This document shows positions 53,035-61,193 of a stretch of DNA of 64,000 nucleotides, piece by piece (position 1 is the first letter of the stretch; each line of letters opens with the position of its first letter). Both the position numbers and the translations under genes were made by a program. The notes under the pieces are model-generated. The model was not told the DNA's origin, searched no databases, and saw nothing but the letters and a program-made list of their open reading frames with translations. Source of the DNA: Dethiosulfovibrio russensis (GTDB lineage: Bacteria; Synergistota; Synergistia; Synergistales; Dethiosulfovibrionaceae); assembly GCF_021568855.1 (NCBI RefSeq), contig NZ_JAKGUG010000005.1, positions 1-64,000 of the forward strand, given 5' to 3'.

Positions 53035-54083
53035 CGATCATACCTCCCGATTATATGTTCTTCGAACTCGGCCAGGCTTCTCCTCTTTCTGCCTTCCCGT
53101 CCCTCAACCGGGGAAGAGAGGAGCATGGAGTCGATCACCGCTTCCTCCGTAGCCTCCACGACGGCCCGGAAGAAGCGGTTCGCCAAATTATCGCTGACAG
53201 GAGAGATCTCGACTGGTTTCACCCCTTCGTGGGGTATCCTGTAGGCCGTAGAAAAGGCTAACGCGATCTCTCCGCTCCCGTTTCCTATGTAGGCTCCGGT
53301 CCTGACTATGCCCACCGACGTCCTCTTGCAGAGTCGCTTCAGCTGTCTGGATGTCATGGGAGCATCGGTGGCGACGACCGCTATTATCGATCCCTGCTCC
53401 TTCAGTCTCTCAGGAGGAGCCTCCCTAAAAATGGCCTTCCCCACCTTGACCCCGTCGATCGACAGGTCTCTCATCTCACCGAAATTCGAGAGCACCAGCA
53501 CTCCCACGGTGTAACGAGCCCCGTCCAGTTCTACCAGACGGGAGGAGCTCCCTATGCCTCCCTTGAGCTGATAGCAGGACATGCCCTTCCCCGCTCCGAC
53601 GTCTCCCATGGAGAAATCCGGCGAGGCGGATCTAACGGCCTCTCCTACATGTCGGGGCTTAACGTTAAGCCCTCTTATATCGTTCAGAAAACCGTCGTTG
53701 CACTCGCACACCACCGAATTTACCGTTCCTGTGGTGTCTCCGATTCCCCCATCCAGGGCCAACATCTCGTCGACCAACCCTCTGACGCAGTCTCCCACCG
53801 AAAGGGTGTTGGTCAGCACGATCGGGGTCTCCAGGGTTCCCAGCTCCTCTATCTGGACGAGTCCCACCGACTTTCCGAACCCGTTTATGACGTGACAACC
53901 GGCGGGAAACTTGTGTCTGAAAGTATTTCCCGGTCCCGGTATGATCGCCGTCACCCCGGTCTTTACCGGTCCGTCGTCCAAGGTGACGTGCCCCACCGAT
54001 ACTCCCTGGACGTCGCCGATGGAGTTTTTAGCACCGGTCGGCATAAAACCGATCTCTATTCCCATCTCCCTGGCTCTGACCAT
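53028..54083 (-). CDS. P1-family peptidase (DmpA/L-aminopeptidase D-esterase-like)
   Basis: A 351-residue self-processing Ntn-hydrolase. IGDVQGVSVGHVTL near the start and PTGAKNSIGDV are family hallmarks. NGSGEIALAFSTA near residue 262 is the region in which DmpA-type enzymes are cleaved before the nucleophilic Ser. YTVGVLVLSNFGEM also fits. It would release N-terminal residues from small peptides. I prefer the ATG at 54083 (AGGTGG upstream, MVRAREMGI as in relatives) over the GTG at 54095. It overlaps the ProRS-like gene by seven bases. Confidence 0.88.
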   Translation of the reverse strand: MVRAREMGIEIGFMPTGAKNSIGDVQGVSVGHVTLDDGPVKTGVTAIIPGPGNTFRHKFPAGCHVINGFGKSVGLVQIEELGTLETPIVLTNTLSVGDCVRGLVDEMLALDGGIGDTTGTVNSVVCECNDGFLNDIRGLNVKPRHVGEAVRSASPDFSMGDVGAGKGMSCYQLKGGIGSSSRLVELDGARYTVGVLVLSNFGEMRDLSIDGVKVGKAIFREAPPERLKEQGSIIAVVATDAPMTSRQLKRLCKRTSVGIVRTGAYIGNGSGEIALAFSTAYRIPHEGVKPVEISPVSDNLANRFFRAVVEATEEAVIDSMLLSSPVEGREGRKRRSLAEFEEHIIGRYDRC

Positions 54084-54095
54084 ATCGACATCCAC

Positions 54096-54875
54096 CTAAA
54101 GGTCGAAAGAGGCCAATACGGGCGTGTGATCCGAAGGCTTTTCCCAACCTCGAGGATCCCGATATATCCAGCTGTCCGACGACAACTTGGCCAGATCGGG
54201 AGAAGCCAGGATATGATCTATCCTCCAACCGATGTTTCTGTCCAGGGCGTTCTTGACCCGATAGTCCCAGAAGGAAAACTCACCTTCCTCCGGCCGATGG
54301 GACCGGAAAACGTCCACCAGCCCCTGACAGACGGTCCCGAAGAGATCCCTGATATCCCTGTGAAAGCACACGTGTTTCGCCTTGTTCTTAGGGTTGGCGA
54401 CATCCTTTTCCTCCGGAGCTACGTTCATATCCCCCACCCACAGGACCCTCTTACCATCGGAGATACGGTCGGATATCGTCGTTTGTGTCCTTCTCAAAAA
54501 CTCCTGTTTCACCATATAATCGTCGTGATCGATGGATTTTCCCTGAGGAACGTAGGTGTTCATAACCCAGATATCGCCGAAGCGAACCGACAGAGCTCTG
54601 GTGTCGAATACAGGTTCCTTTCCGTCGTCGAAGCCGTAGACTATTTCGTCCGGCTCCTCCAGAGAGGCTATCGCCACGCCGTTGTAGCTTTTTTGGCCTC
54701 TGAAGGCCACAAAGTACCCCATGTCCACGAAGGCCTGGAGAGGGAAATCCTCGTCCCTCGCCTTGGTCTCCTGAAGACACAGGACGTCCACTTTGCTATT
54801 ATTGAGCCATCTCTCCAAAACGGGAAGTCGGCTTCTTACCGAGTTGACGTTGAAGGTCGCTATGGTCCAGGACAC
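54096..54875 (-). CDS. xth: Exodeoxyribonuclease III
   Basis: A 259-residue AP endonuclease/3'-5' exonuclease for base excision repair. IATFNVNSVRSRL, LCLQETKARDEDF (catalytic Glu), VGDMNVAPEEKDV (Asp/Asn) and the terminal PSDHTPVLASFDL (Asp-His pair) are all present. It uses a GTG start and ends 12 bases before the P1 peptidase ATG. It is the first gene of the leftward unit that leads to grdA. Confidence 0.94.
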   Translation of the reverse strand: MSWTIATFNVNSVRSRLPVLERWLNNSKVDVLCLQETKARDEDFPLQAFVDMGYFVAFRGQKSYNGVAIASLEEPDEIVYGFDDGKEPVFDTRALSVRFGDIWVMNTYVPQGKSIDHDDYMVKQEFLRRTQTTISDRISDGKRVLWVGDMNVAPEEKDVANPKNKAKHVCFHRDIRDLFGTVCQGLVDVFRSHRPEEGEFSFWDYRVKNALDRNIGWRIDHILASPDLAKLSSDSWIYRDPRGWEKPSDHTPVLASFDL

Positions 54876-54948
54876 TGAGATCCCCGCCTTTCTAGTCGAT
54901 TTAGCCTACATTCTACATCAATCGGAGAGACGAAGAGGAGGTCGGTAC

Positions 54949-55953
54949 ATGAAGATACAGAGACAGAGTCGATACCTCCTGGGCTGGATATCGGGGGTAA
55001 CCCTGACGGGGATACTGGGCATGAGGTTTTTTCTGGACTTGTCGTGGGTGGACTCGATCTTCTACACCGCCACCACCGTCTCCACCGTGGGATACGGAGC
55101 TCCTCCGGGAGTGGACGACTCGGACAAGCTCTTTCTCGCCATTCTCATCGCCGCCAGCCTGGGAACGGTGGGATACGCCATAGGCATAGTCAGCCAGAAT
55201 TTCTTTACCATGCACATAAGGGCCTCCCTGGGGAAGGGACACGACAGGAGGATAAAAAGAATGGATAACCACTGGATAATATGCGGATTGGGAAGATACG
55301 GTCGACAGGTGGCGGCGATGCTGCGACACGAGGGGGTTCCCTTCTCCGTAATAGAGAGCAAGGAGGAAGTGGTAGTGGAGGCCAGGGATCAGGGGTATCT
55401 CATGGTACAGGGCGACGCCAGCGAGGAGGACGCACTTCTCAACGCCGGGGTCGAGAGAGCCAAGGGACTTATCGTCACCCTCGACAGCGACGCTCAGACG
55501 GTGTACGTCGCACTGACCGCCAGGGCCCTCAACAGGGATATCCACATAGTGGCCCGAGCCAGCGACACGAAATCCGTATCGGTTCTGACCAAGGCAGGGG
55601 TCAACAGGGTGGTCAACCCGGTGATAGCGGGATCGGCGTCTCTGGTCCGAGCCTCGCTTAAACCCTCGGTAGCGGATCTTCTGGACCTGGTGGTCATGTC
55701 GAGAAAGCTGGACCTCGACTTCTCCACCGTGACGGTGGAAAAAGGGTCCTCCCTGGCGGGGAAGACCCTTATGGAACTGGACTTCAGAAACACATACGAC
55801 GTCACGGTACTGGCCATACTAGGCGCCGACGACGCCCCGGTGTACAACCCAACGGGAGGGCAGACCATAAAGGGCGGCGACAGAATAATGGTCTTCGGAG
55901 AAAGACACCGCATAGCATCTCTAAGGGAAGCCCTCGGGAAACTGGCTACTTAA
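54949..55953 (+). CDS. Potassium channel with RCK (TrkA-N/TrkA-C) regulatory domains
   Basis: A 334-residue MthK-like channel. Two membrane helices (about residues 10-30 and 60-80) flank the filter STVGYG at 45-50. A cytosolic Rossmann RCK domain follows with IICGLGRYGRQVAAML near residue 107 and the acidic VIESKEE. The end (about 245-330) reads as a TrkA-C domain. Ligand gating by Ca2+ or nucleotides is usual in this group. ATG 54949 follows GAGGAGGTCGG. It is divergent from exonuclease III. Confidence 0.92.
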   Translation: MKIQRQSRYLLGWISGVTLTGILGMRFFLDLSWVDSIFYTATTVSTVGYGAPPGVDDSDKLFLAILIAASLGTVGYAIGIVSQNFFTMHIRASLGKGHDRRIKRMDNHWIICGLGRYGRQVAAMLRHEGVPFSVIESKEEVVVEARDQGYLMVQGDASEEDALLNAGVERAKGLIVTLDSDAQTVYVALTARALNRDIHIVARASDTKSVSVLTKAGVNRVVNPVIAGSASLVRASLKPSVADLLDLVVMSRKLDLDFSTVTVEKGSSLAGKTLMELDFRNTYDVTVLAILGADDAPVYNPTGGQTIKGGDRIMVFGERHRIASLREALGKLAT

Positions 55954-56933
55954 CGGAGATACTCGTCCTTTCGAACCAGTCCGGAAGGACCGTTTCCGTC
56001 CAGGATCCTGAGGCAATTCTCAAGAGCTATCTCCAGGGCCTCGCCGGGGGCCGTCTCGGTCTGGTTCGAGTTATGAGACGAGCCCACAAGATTCGGCAAC
56101 TCCATCAGCGGTTCATCGGTCGAGAAGACCCCTCCGTCTCTGGGCTCGTTCCACCAGACGTCCAAAGCGGCGAAAAAGTCGGGGCTGCTCTTCAATCTGC
56201 GGTAGAGAGCTCCTTCATCTACTATGGCGGCCCTGGCTATGTTTACCAGGATGGCGTCGTCCTTCATGGAAGTCAGGATATCGTCGTCGAAAAGACCCTC
56301 GGTCTCCTTGGTCAGAGGAAGCGCCAGGACCACCAGATCGGCCTGACCGAGAGCTTCCTCGAGCTCCGACATGGTCCAGCCCCGACTGAGAAGGGAGTCC
56401 TCCGGCCTACGCCTTCCCAGACCTTGAACCTCCATTCCGAACCGAGACAATACAGACGCGGTCTCCCTGCCGATTCCCCCGTAGCCCACTATCAGAGCGA
56501 CCTTGTCCTTCAGGGTTTTCAGTCCGTATCCCATAAAACCGAAAGTCCCATCCGACAGGTCCCGGGTCTGCTGGACCAGCCTCCTGGAACAGCACAGAGC
56601 CATAGCAAGGACGTGCTCCGCTATGGGAGGAGCCCAACCGCCCACGTTGGCGTAGAGATCGGTATCGTCGCCCAGACGATCCATCGGAACCTGGTCCACC
56701 CCGGCCGAAACCGTCTGGACCGCAGGAACATTTCTCAGAGCCGCCCATTCCCCATCTGTCAACTCCTTTGAACTGAGAAACTGACAGAGAAGAAGATCGC
56801 ATTTTTCAAGCTCTCCAGGCCTGTCTTCCTCGGCGAGGTCCTTCACCCAAACGACCTCTATGCCCTTAAGTATCCTCTCCACCTTCTCCGATACCCCGTC
56901 GGGTCCGAAGGTTATCCCTATCCTGCCGGACAT
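55950..56933 (-). CDS. D-isomer-specific 2-hydroxyacid dehydrogenase
   Basis: A 327-residue NAD-dependent dehydrogenase. The nucleotide-binding loop is IVGYGGIGRETASVL near residue 135. NIARAAIVDEGALYRRL holds the catalytic Arg region, and the catalytic His lies in GSSHNSNQTE. Family members reduce 2-oxo acids; the substrate here is open. ATG 56933 follows AAAAGGAGG. It overlaps the end of the convergent K+ channel gene by four bases. A near-consensus promoter with an inverted repeat in its spacer precedes it. Confidence 0.9.
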   Translation of the reverse strand: MSGRIGITFGPDGVSEKVERILKGIEVVWVKDLAEEDRPGELEKCDLLLCQFLSSKELTDGEWAALRNVPAVQTVSAGVDQVPMDRLGDDTDLYANVGGWAPPIAEHVLAMALCCSRRLVQQTRDLSDGTFGFMGYGLKTLKDKVALIVGYGGIGRETASVLSRFGMEVQGLGRRRPEDSLLSRGWTMSELEEALGQADLVVLALPLTKETEGLFDDDILTSMKDDAILVNIARAAIVDEGALYRRLKSSPDFFAALDVWWNEPRDGGVFSTDEPLMELPNLVGSSHNSNQTETAPGEALEIALENCLRILDGNGPSGLVRKDEYLR

Positions 56934-56994
56934 AAAAACCCTCCTTTTATTCTCGATAATGCCCACCGGGGGCATATCTGCAAACTACAAAGTC

Positions 56995-57023
56995 ATTTTA
57001 CTATCGCAAACCGCGATTGACAA
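56995..57023 (-). promoter_or_regulatory. Promoter of the hydroxyacid dehydrogenase gene
   Basis: On the minus strand TTGTCA (57018-57023) and TAAAAT (56995-57000) are separated by exactly 17 bases. The start codon is about 60 bases downstream. Confidence 0.65.
57003..57017. promoter_or_regulatory. Inverted repeat in the promoter spacer, possible operator
   Basis: ATCGC-N5-GCGAT lies wholly between the -35 and -10 of the dehydrogenase promoter, where a bound repressor would block RNA polymerase. No regulator gene is adjacent, so the factor is unknown. Confidence 0.4.
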
Positions 57024-57129
57024 AGGTCAAAAAAGGTCACTCCCTAAAAACACCATGATGAAATGAACAGGTGCCTTTTCAGATCCACGATCGGATGTAA
57101 AATAACAGAAAAAACAAGGTGGTGTCCCT

Positions 57130-57747
57130 ATGAGATACGAAGATACCCCTCCTGCCGTGAGGGTCAGAAAAAAGGAAAGCTCCTGTTCCGCCAAGGAACC
57201 ACCTCGCCTCGACTCTTCTCTTATATCCCAGATGTCCACCGCCACCATCGCGGCAGTCAGGTCTGCCCTCCGAGGGCTCACCGATGGGGATGGAGCCGCC
57301 CTGGCACAGGCCGCCAGAAACGGCCACATAGTAGAGGAACTGTTCATGCAGGAGAACGACCTCTCCCAGATGGAATCGCCGGAGAGGGATCTCCTTGACC
57401 TGGCGAAAAGGCTCAGCGACGTAGCGTCTCTAGCGGTAGAGGCAAGCAGAGAGGACGACGTCATGAAATCCGTGATGGACGAACTTCCCCTCTATATCGA
57501 GACCATACTGGACGATCTAGCACCGTCGCCGGCAAGATGCTATCTGCCATCCTCCGGCGTCAGAGCCTCCAGAAAAAGGCTTTCGTGCATAAAGGAGGAG
57601 TTGGTGAACTCCATGGCCAGGACCTCCGATCCAAAGACGATAAGATCGGGGATCTCCATATTCAAGCTGATAGAGCATCTGGAAGAGGCCATGCCTTTGG
57701 CTATAAAGGTCGGATCCGCCTTGTCCAAAGCGAGGAAAAGGATATAA
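57130..57747 (+). CDS. Small cytoplasmic helical protein of unknown function
   Basis: A 205-residue protein, mainly helical after residue 30, with an Arg/Lys-rich start and no signal peptide or membrane segment. The middle (about 75-130) could form a coiled coil or a four-helix arrangement with acidic residues (ESPERDLLDLAKRL). I do not recognise the family. It has a good SD (AAGGTGG) and is followed by a ferritin-like gene on the same strand, so the two may be co-transcribed. Confidence 0.55.
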   Translation: MRYEDTPPAVRVRKKESSCSAKEPPRLDSSLISQMSTATIAAVRSALRGLTDGDGAALAQAARNGHIVEELFMQENDLSQMESPERDLLDLAKRLSDVASLAVEASREDDVMKSVMDELPLYIETILDDLAPSPARCYLPSSGVRASRKRLSCIKEELVNSMARTSDPKTIRSGISIFKLIEHLEEAMPLAIKVGSALSKARKRI

Positions 57748-57806
57748 TGTGAATATACGGTTCTTTCAAAAAAGTCCATCGACTGAGGAGAGGGGAGGAT
57801 TTTTTC

Positions 57807-58265
57807 ATGAAAATGAAAGAAGCACTGGAACTGGCAATCCATGCGGAGATAGAGGCCGGAGAGTTCTACAGGGCCTGGGCGGAGAACACCGACAAGGATT
57901 TCCTTAAAAAAGAGCTCGACGACCTGGCGATATGGGAAGGAGAACACGAGGAGGGACTCAAGAAGCTGTATCTACAGGAATTCGGTGTAGCCTTCGAGAG
58001 AGATCCGTCCATCGTGGTGGAACCGGAGCTGAAGGTCCAGACGAAGGACTTCGGCGACGTCACCAGCCTTCTCAGGATAGCCTCCGCCGCCTATTTATCC
58101 GAGATGCGAGCAGCCGAGCTATACGAAAGGATGGCGGAGGGCTCTACCGGAGAGGCCAAGGACATCTTCATTAAGCTCAAGAAGATGGAGGAAGGCCACA
58201 TGGACCTAGCCAAGAAAAGGTACATGAGCATAAGGGAAGACGTCGTGGGCTTCAAGGCCTTCTGA
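57807..58265 (+). CDS. Ferritin-like/rubrerythrin-type diiron protein
   Basis: A 152-residue four-helix protein with two ExxE/H-type ligand sets: AEIEAGEFYRAWAE (about residues 14-27) with EGEHEEGL (about 49-56), and EMRAAELYERMAE (about 97-109) with MEEGHMDLAK (about 125-134). The spacing fits a ferritin-like dinuclear iron site; there is no rubredoxin domain. A role in peroxide reduction or oxygen protection is likely in an anaerobe. GAGGAGAGGGGAGG precedes the ATG. Confidence 0.85.
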   Translation: MKMKEALELAIHAEIEAGEFYRAWAENTDKDFLKKELDDLAIWEGEHEEGLKKLYLQEFGVAFERDPSIVVEPELKVQTKDFGDVTSLLRIASAAYLSEMRAAELYERMAEGSTGEAKDIFIKLKKMEEGHMDLAKKRYMSIREDVVGFKAF

Positions 58266-58290
58266 TCCTGCCCTAACTGCGAATATCGAG

Positions 58291-58338
58291 AAAAGGCGCC
58301 GAGGACAGGGAGAAATCCCCATGACCTCGGCGCCTTTA
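58291..58338. terminator. Bidirectional terminator between the ferritin-like and acyl-CoA synthetase genes
   Basis: AAAGGCGCCGAGG pairs with CCTCGGCGCCTTT, with a small inner stem (GGG/CCC) in the loop. A-rich flank on the left; on the right only a short T run, so termination is likely stronger for the leftward gene. Confidence 0.75.
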
Positions 58339-58344
58339 GAAAGA

Positions 58345-59811
58345 TCAGAGATCTCTGAGCTTTCTCCTGAGAACCTTTCCCGACGGAGACATGGGAAGAC
58401 CCTCAACGAAATCCACCTTCCTGGGGATCTTGTAATGGGCGAGCTTGCCTTTGCAATAGGATATGAGCTCTCTGGCCGATACGGATCGGCCCTCCTCCAG
58501 AACGACGAAGGCCCTTCCTATCTCGCCCTGAACCGGATGGCCCATGGCGACCACAGCCACCTGAGCAACCGCCGGATGACGACTTATGACCCTTTCCACC
58601 TCCTGGGGGTACACGTTGAACCCTCCCACGATTATTATGTCGGTAGCCCTGTCCAGAACCGTGATATATCCATCCCCGTCGAACCTCACGATATCCCCGG
58701 TGTTGTACCATCCGTCGGCCATCCGTTCCGCCGTGATCTCCGGAGCCTTGTAGTAACCGTCGAACACCGACGGACCCTTGACCCAGAGGATGCCGTCCTC
58801 TCCGGGACCCAACGTCTTGCCGAACTCGTCCCGGACCTCCCAGCTATAACCGGGGATAACAGGACCGATGGTCCCCAACTTTCTGGAATCGTAGCTCGGG
58901 TTGACCGCCACTACAGGTGAACACTCGGTAGTTCCATACCCCTCGAGAAGAGGCACCCCTAAATACTCCTTCGACGCCGAGTCCAGCTCGAGATTAAGAC
59001 GATCTCCTCCGGTAACGACCATACGGACCGATTCGGGACGTGGAGCTCCGTGAACTATGGCCCTCTTGAGGAAGTCCACCATGGCGGGGACGAGAAGGAG
59101 AACGGTGGCCTCACCCTCCTTTATGGCCTCCAATGTCCCTCCGGGGGGCATGAAAAGAGGGACGACTACCTGCATCGCACCGTGGACCAGCCCCATGAGC
59201 CCTCCCAGGGTAAGTCCGAAAGAGTGAAAGTTGGGAAGGGCCCAAAGGATCCGGTCCTCCTGGGCCAGCTTGAGCACGGACCAACAGACGTCCACGTTGT
59301 CCAATAGGTTACTGTGGGACAGGGGAACTGCCTTGGGCAGCCCGGTGGTCCCGGAGGTAGCGAAGATAACCGCCATATCCCCACCGGTTCTCTCCGTGTC
59401 GGTTTTTCCAGAAAGGAAGGATATCGGACCATCCAACGGCATCCTTGATACAGTGTATCCCTCCACGGAATTCTCCGTCTTGTCGTCGCCTTCTCCGCAC
59501 ACGACGGTAAAAGGATCCACCAGATCCAAAGTAGGCAGCAATACGTCCGACCCGGCGCGATAGTTGAGAGGTACGACGGTTCCCTTAAGTCGCCAAACCG
59601 CAAGAGCCAGGGCCAAAAAGGCGGGACAGTTGGGGACCAACGTCACCAGACGATGGCCTTCGCCGAATCCGGCCTCCCTCAAAAGAACTTCGTCCCTGTC
59701 CGCCATAGAGGATAGATCCGACCTGCTCAGCCAATCGCCAGCCCACCAAAGGACATCGGCATCTCCGTCCTCTGCTAGAACGGATGAAATCCTCTCTTCC
59801 AATCTTTCCAC
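58345..59811 (-). CDS. AMP-dependent acyl-CoA synthetase (ANL superfamily)
   Basis: An enzyme of about 488 residues that forms acyl-AMP and then acyl-CoA. VIFATSGTTGLPKAVPLSH near residue 149 is the P-loop. YGTTECSPVVAVN and WYNTGDIVRFDGDGYI follow, and the C-terminal SPSGKVLRRKL carries the catalytic Lys. I moved the start to a GTG at 59811 because GGGGGAGGAG stands five bases upstream; the frame to 59928 continues into the opposite gene's leader. The substrate (fatty or aryl acid) cannot be told. Confidence 0.88.
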   Translation of the reverse strand: MERLEERISSVLAEDGDADVLWWAGDWLSRSDLSSMADRDEVLLREAGFGEGHRLVTLVPNCPAFLALALAVWRLKGTVVPLNYRAGSDVLLPTLDLVDPFTVVCGEGDDKTENSVEGYTVSRMPLDGPISFLSGKTDTERTGGDMAVIFATSGTTGLPKAVPLSHSNLLDNVDVCWSVLKLAQEDRILWALPNFHSFGLTLGGLMGLVHGAMQVVVPLFMPPGGTLEAIKEGEATVLLLVPAMVDFLKRAIVHGAPRPESVRMVVTGGDRLNLELDSASKEYLGVPLLEGYGTTECSPVVAVNPSYDSRKLGTIGPVIPGYSWEVRDEFGKTLGPGEDGILWVKGPSVFDGYYKAPEITAERMADGWYNTGDIVRFDGDGYITVLDRATDIIIVGGFNVYPQEVERVISRHPAVAQVAVVAMGHPVQGEIGRAFVVLEEGRSVSARELISYCKGKLAHYKIPRKVDFVEGLPMSPSGKVLRRKLRDL

Positions 59812-59979
59812 TTTAACTCCTCCCCCGGGTTCCCCCAATACGGTAAAATACATATAGAGAAACATTGTAATATCTAAATCCTTTCCTGTCCAAAGGGTTG
59901 CATAGAAAAGCACGTACCTAAGCCCCATCCAGTGGTATCATTGGGTCATTCCACCAAGAGGATACGGAGGGAAAACCCT

Positions 59980-61149
59980 ATGAAAAACCTATACGAAGAA
60001 CTTACGTCGGAATTGGACCACGTCATATCCGAAAACGCCGTCGATGCGGCCGCTCTAAGCGACGATCTGGCCGACAATCCCGAGCTGGGAGGACAGGAAT
60101 TCCGCTCTAGCGAAAAGATGTCCGATTTCCTGCAAGAAGCGGGGCTTCAGGTGGAGAGACCCTTTATGGACATTCCCACAGCCTACAGAGCTACGGCAGG
60201 AAAGGGAGGACCGGTGGTCGCCCTTCTGGCTGAATACGACGCTCTGCCTGGGCTCGGTCACGCCTGCGGCCACTGTCTCAGCGGAGCCATGAGCCTTCTG
60301 GCTGGAGCGGCTCTGGCCAAGATAGCCAAAAAGGTCGAGGCCACCCTATGGGTAGTGGGAACTCCCTCGGAGGAAACCGACGGGGCCAAGGTCACCATGT
60401 CGGAGGTGGGAATATTCGACGAGGTCGCCCTGGCAACGATGATCCACGCCGACTCGGATAGATCCCACGTAGGCTACAGAAGCCTGGCCATGGACGCCCT
60501 AGAGTTTCGTTTCACCGGAAAGGCCGCCCACGCCGCCGGGGCTCCCTGGGAGGGCAGAAACGCCCTTAACGGGGTACAGCTCTTCTTCCATGCGGTGGAC
60601 ATGTTGAGACAGCACGTAAAACCGGAGGTCAGAATGCACGGAATAATCTCCTCGGGAGGAGAGGCCCCCAACATAGTGCCCCAAGAGGGAGCGGCGAAAT
60701 TCTACTTCCGATCGCCCACCAGATCCTATCTGAACGAGATAACGGAAAAGATCTGCGACTGCGCAAGAGGCTCAGCTATGGCGACCGGAACCGAGGTATC
60801 ATGGTCAAACGTCGAATTCAGCTTCGACGAGATGATCCCGAACGAGCCAGCGGAGAGAATGATGGAAGGGGTGTTTGACGAGCTGGGGGTTCCCTACGAT
60901 CCGCCCCATGGAGCCCAAGGCTCCAGCGACGTGGGAAACGTTTCCCACCGATGTCCGGCCCTTCAACCTCAGCTCTCCATAATGGACGTATACGCCGCCC
61001 ACCATACGGAGGAGTTCGAAAGGGCAGTCAAGACCGACAGAGCTCATAGTGCCATGGAGACAGGCGCCAGGATACTGACCAGGGCGGCGCTTAAGACCTG
61101 GCTGAACCGTGATCTCAGGGAAAAGATGAGATCGGCCATATCCGGATAG
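59980..61149 (+). CDS. M20-family amidohydrolase (AbgB/peptidase M20D-like)
   Basis: A 389-residue metallohydrolase. DNPELGGQEFRSSEKM near residue 32 is the M20D start. AEYDALPGLGHACGHCLSG holds the metal-binding Asp/His/Cys set, GTPSEETDGAKVTM the catalytic Glu, and FTGKAAHAAGAPWEGRNAL the dimerisation domain start. It resembles aminoacylase or AbgB-type amidohydrolases that hydrolyse N-acyl or p-aminobenzoyl-amino acids. ATG 59980 follows GGAGGG. It fits the peptide/acyl-amino-acid theme of the window. Confidence 0.9.
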   Translation: MKNLYEELTSELDHVISENAVDAAALSDDLADNPELGGQEFRSSEKMSDFLQEAGLQVERPFMDIPTAYRATAGKGGPVVALLAEYDALPGLGHACGHCLSGAMSLLAGAALAKIAKKVEATLWVVGTPSEETDGAKVTMSEVGIFDEVALATMIHADSDRSHVGYRSLAMDALEFRFTGKAAHAAGAPWEGRNALNGVQLFFHAVDMLRQHVKPEVRMHGIISSGGEAPNIVPQEGAAKFYFRSPTRSYLNEITEKICDCARGSAMATGTEVSWSNVEFSFDEMIPNEPAERMMEGVFDELGVPYDPPHGAQGSSDVGNVSHRCPALQPQLSIMDVYAAHHTEEFERAVKTDRAHSAMETGARILTRAALKTWLNRDLREKMRSAISG

Positions 61150-61193
61150 AGGTGGTCCGCTCCTATCCGCGATGAACCGGGAGGTGATGCAGC

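Noticed and set aside
53649-54878. Plus-strand open frame of 409 codons
   Set aside because: It is antisense to the P1 peptidase and exonuclease III, both with strong motifs.
57017-57049. Plus-strand promoter from TTGACA at 57017
   Set aside because: The -35 is perfect but no acceptable -10 lies 16-18 bases downstream; the same bases serve the minus-strand promoter better.
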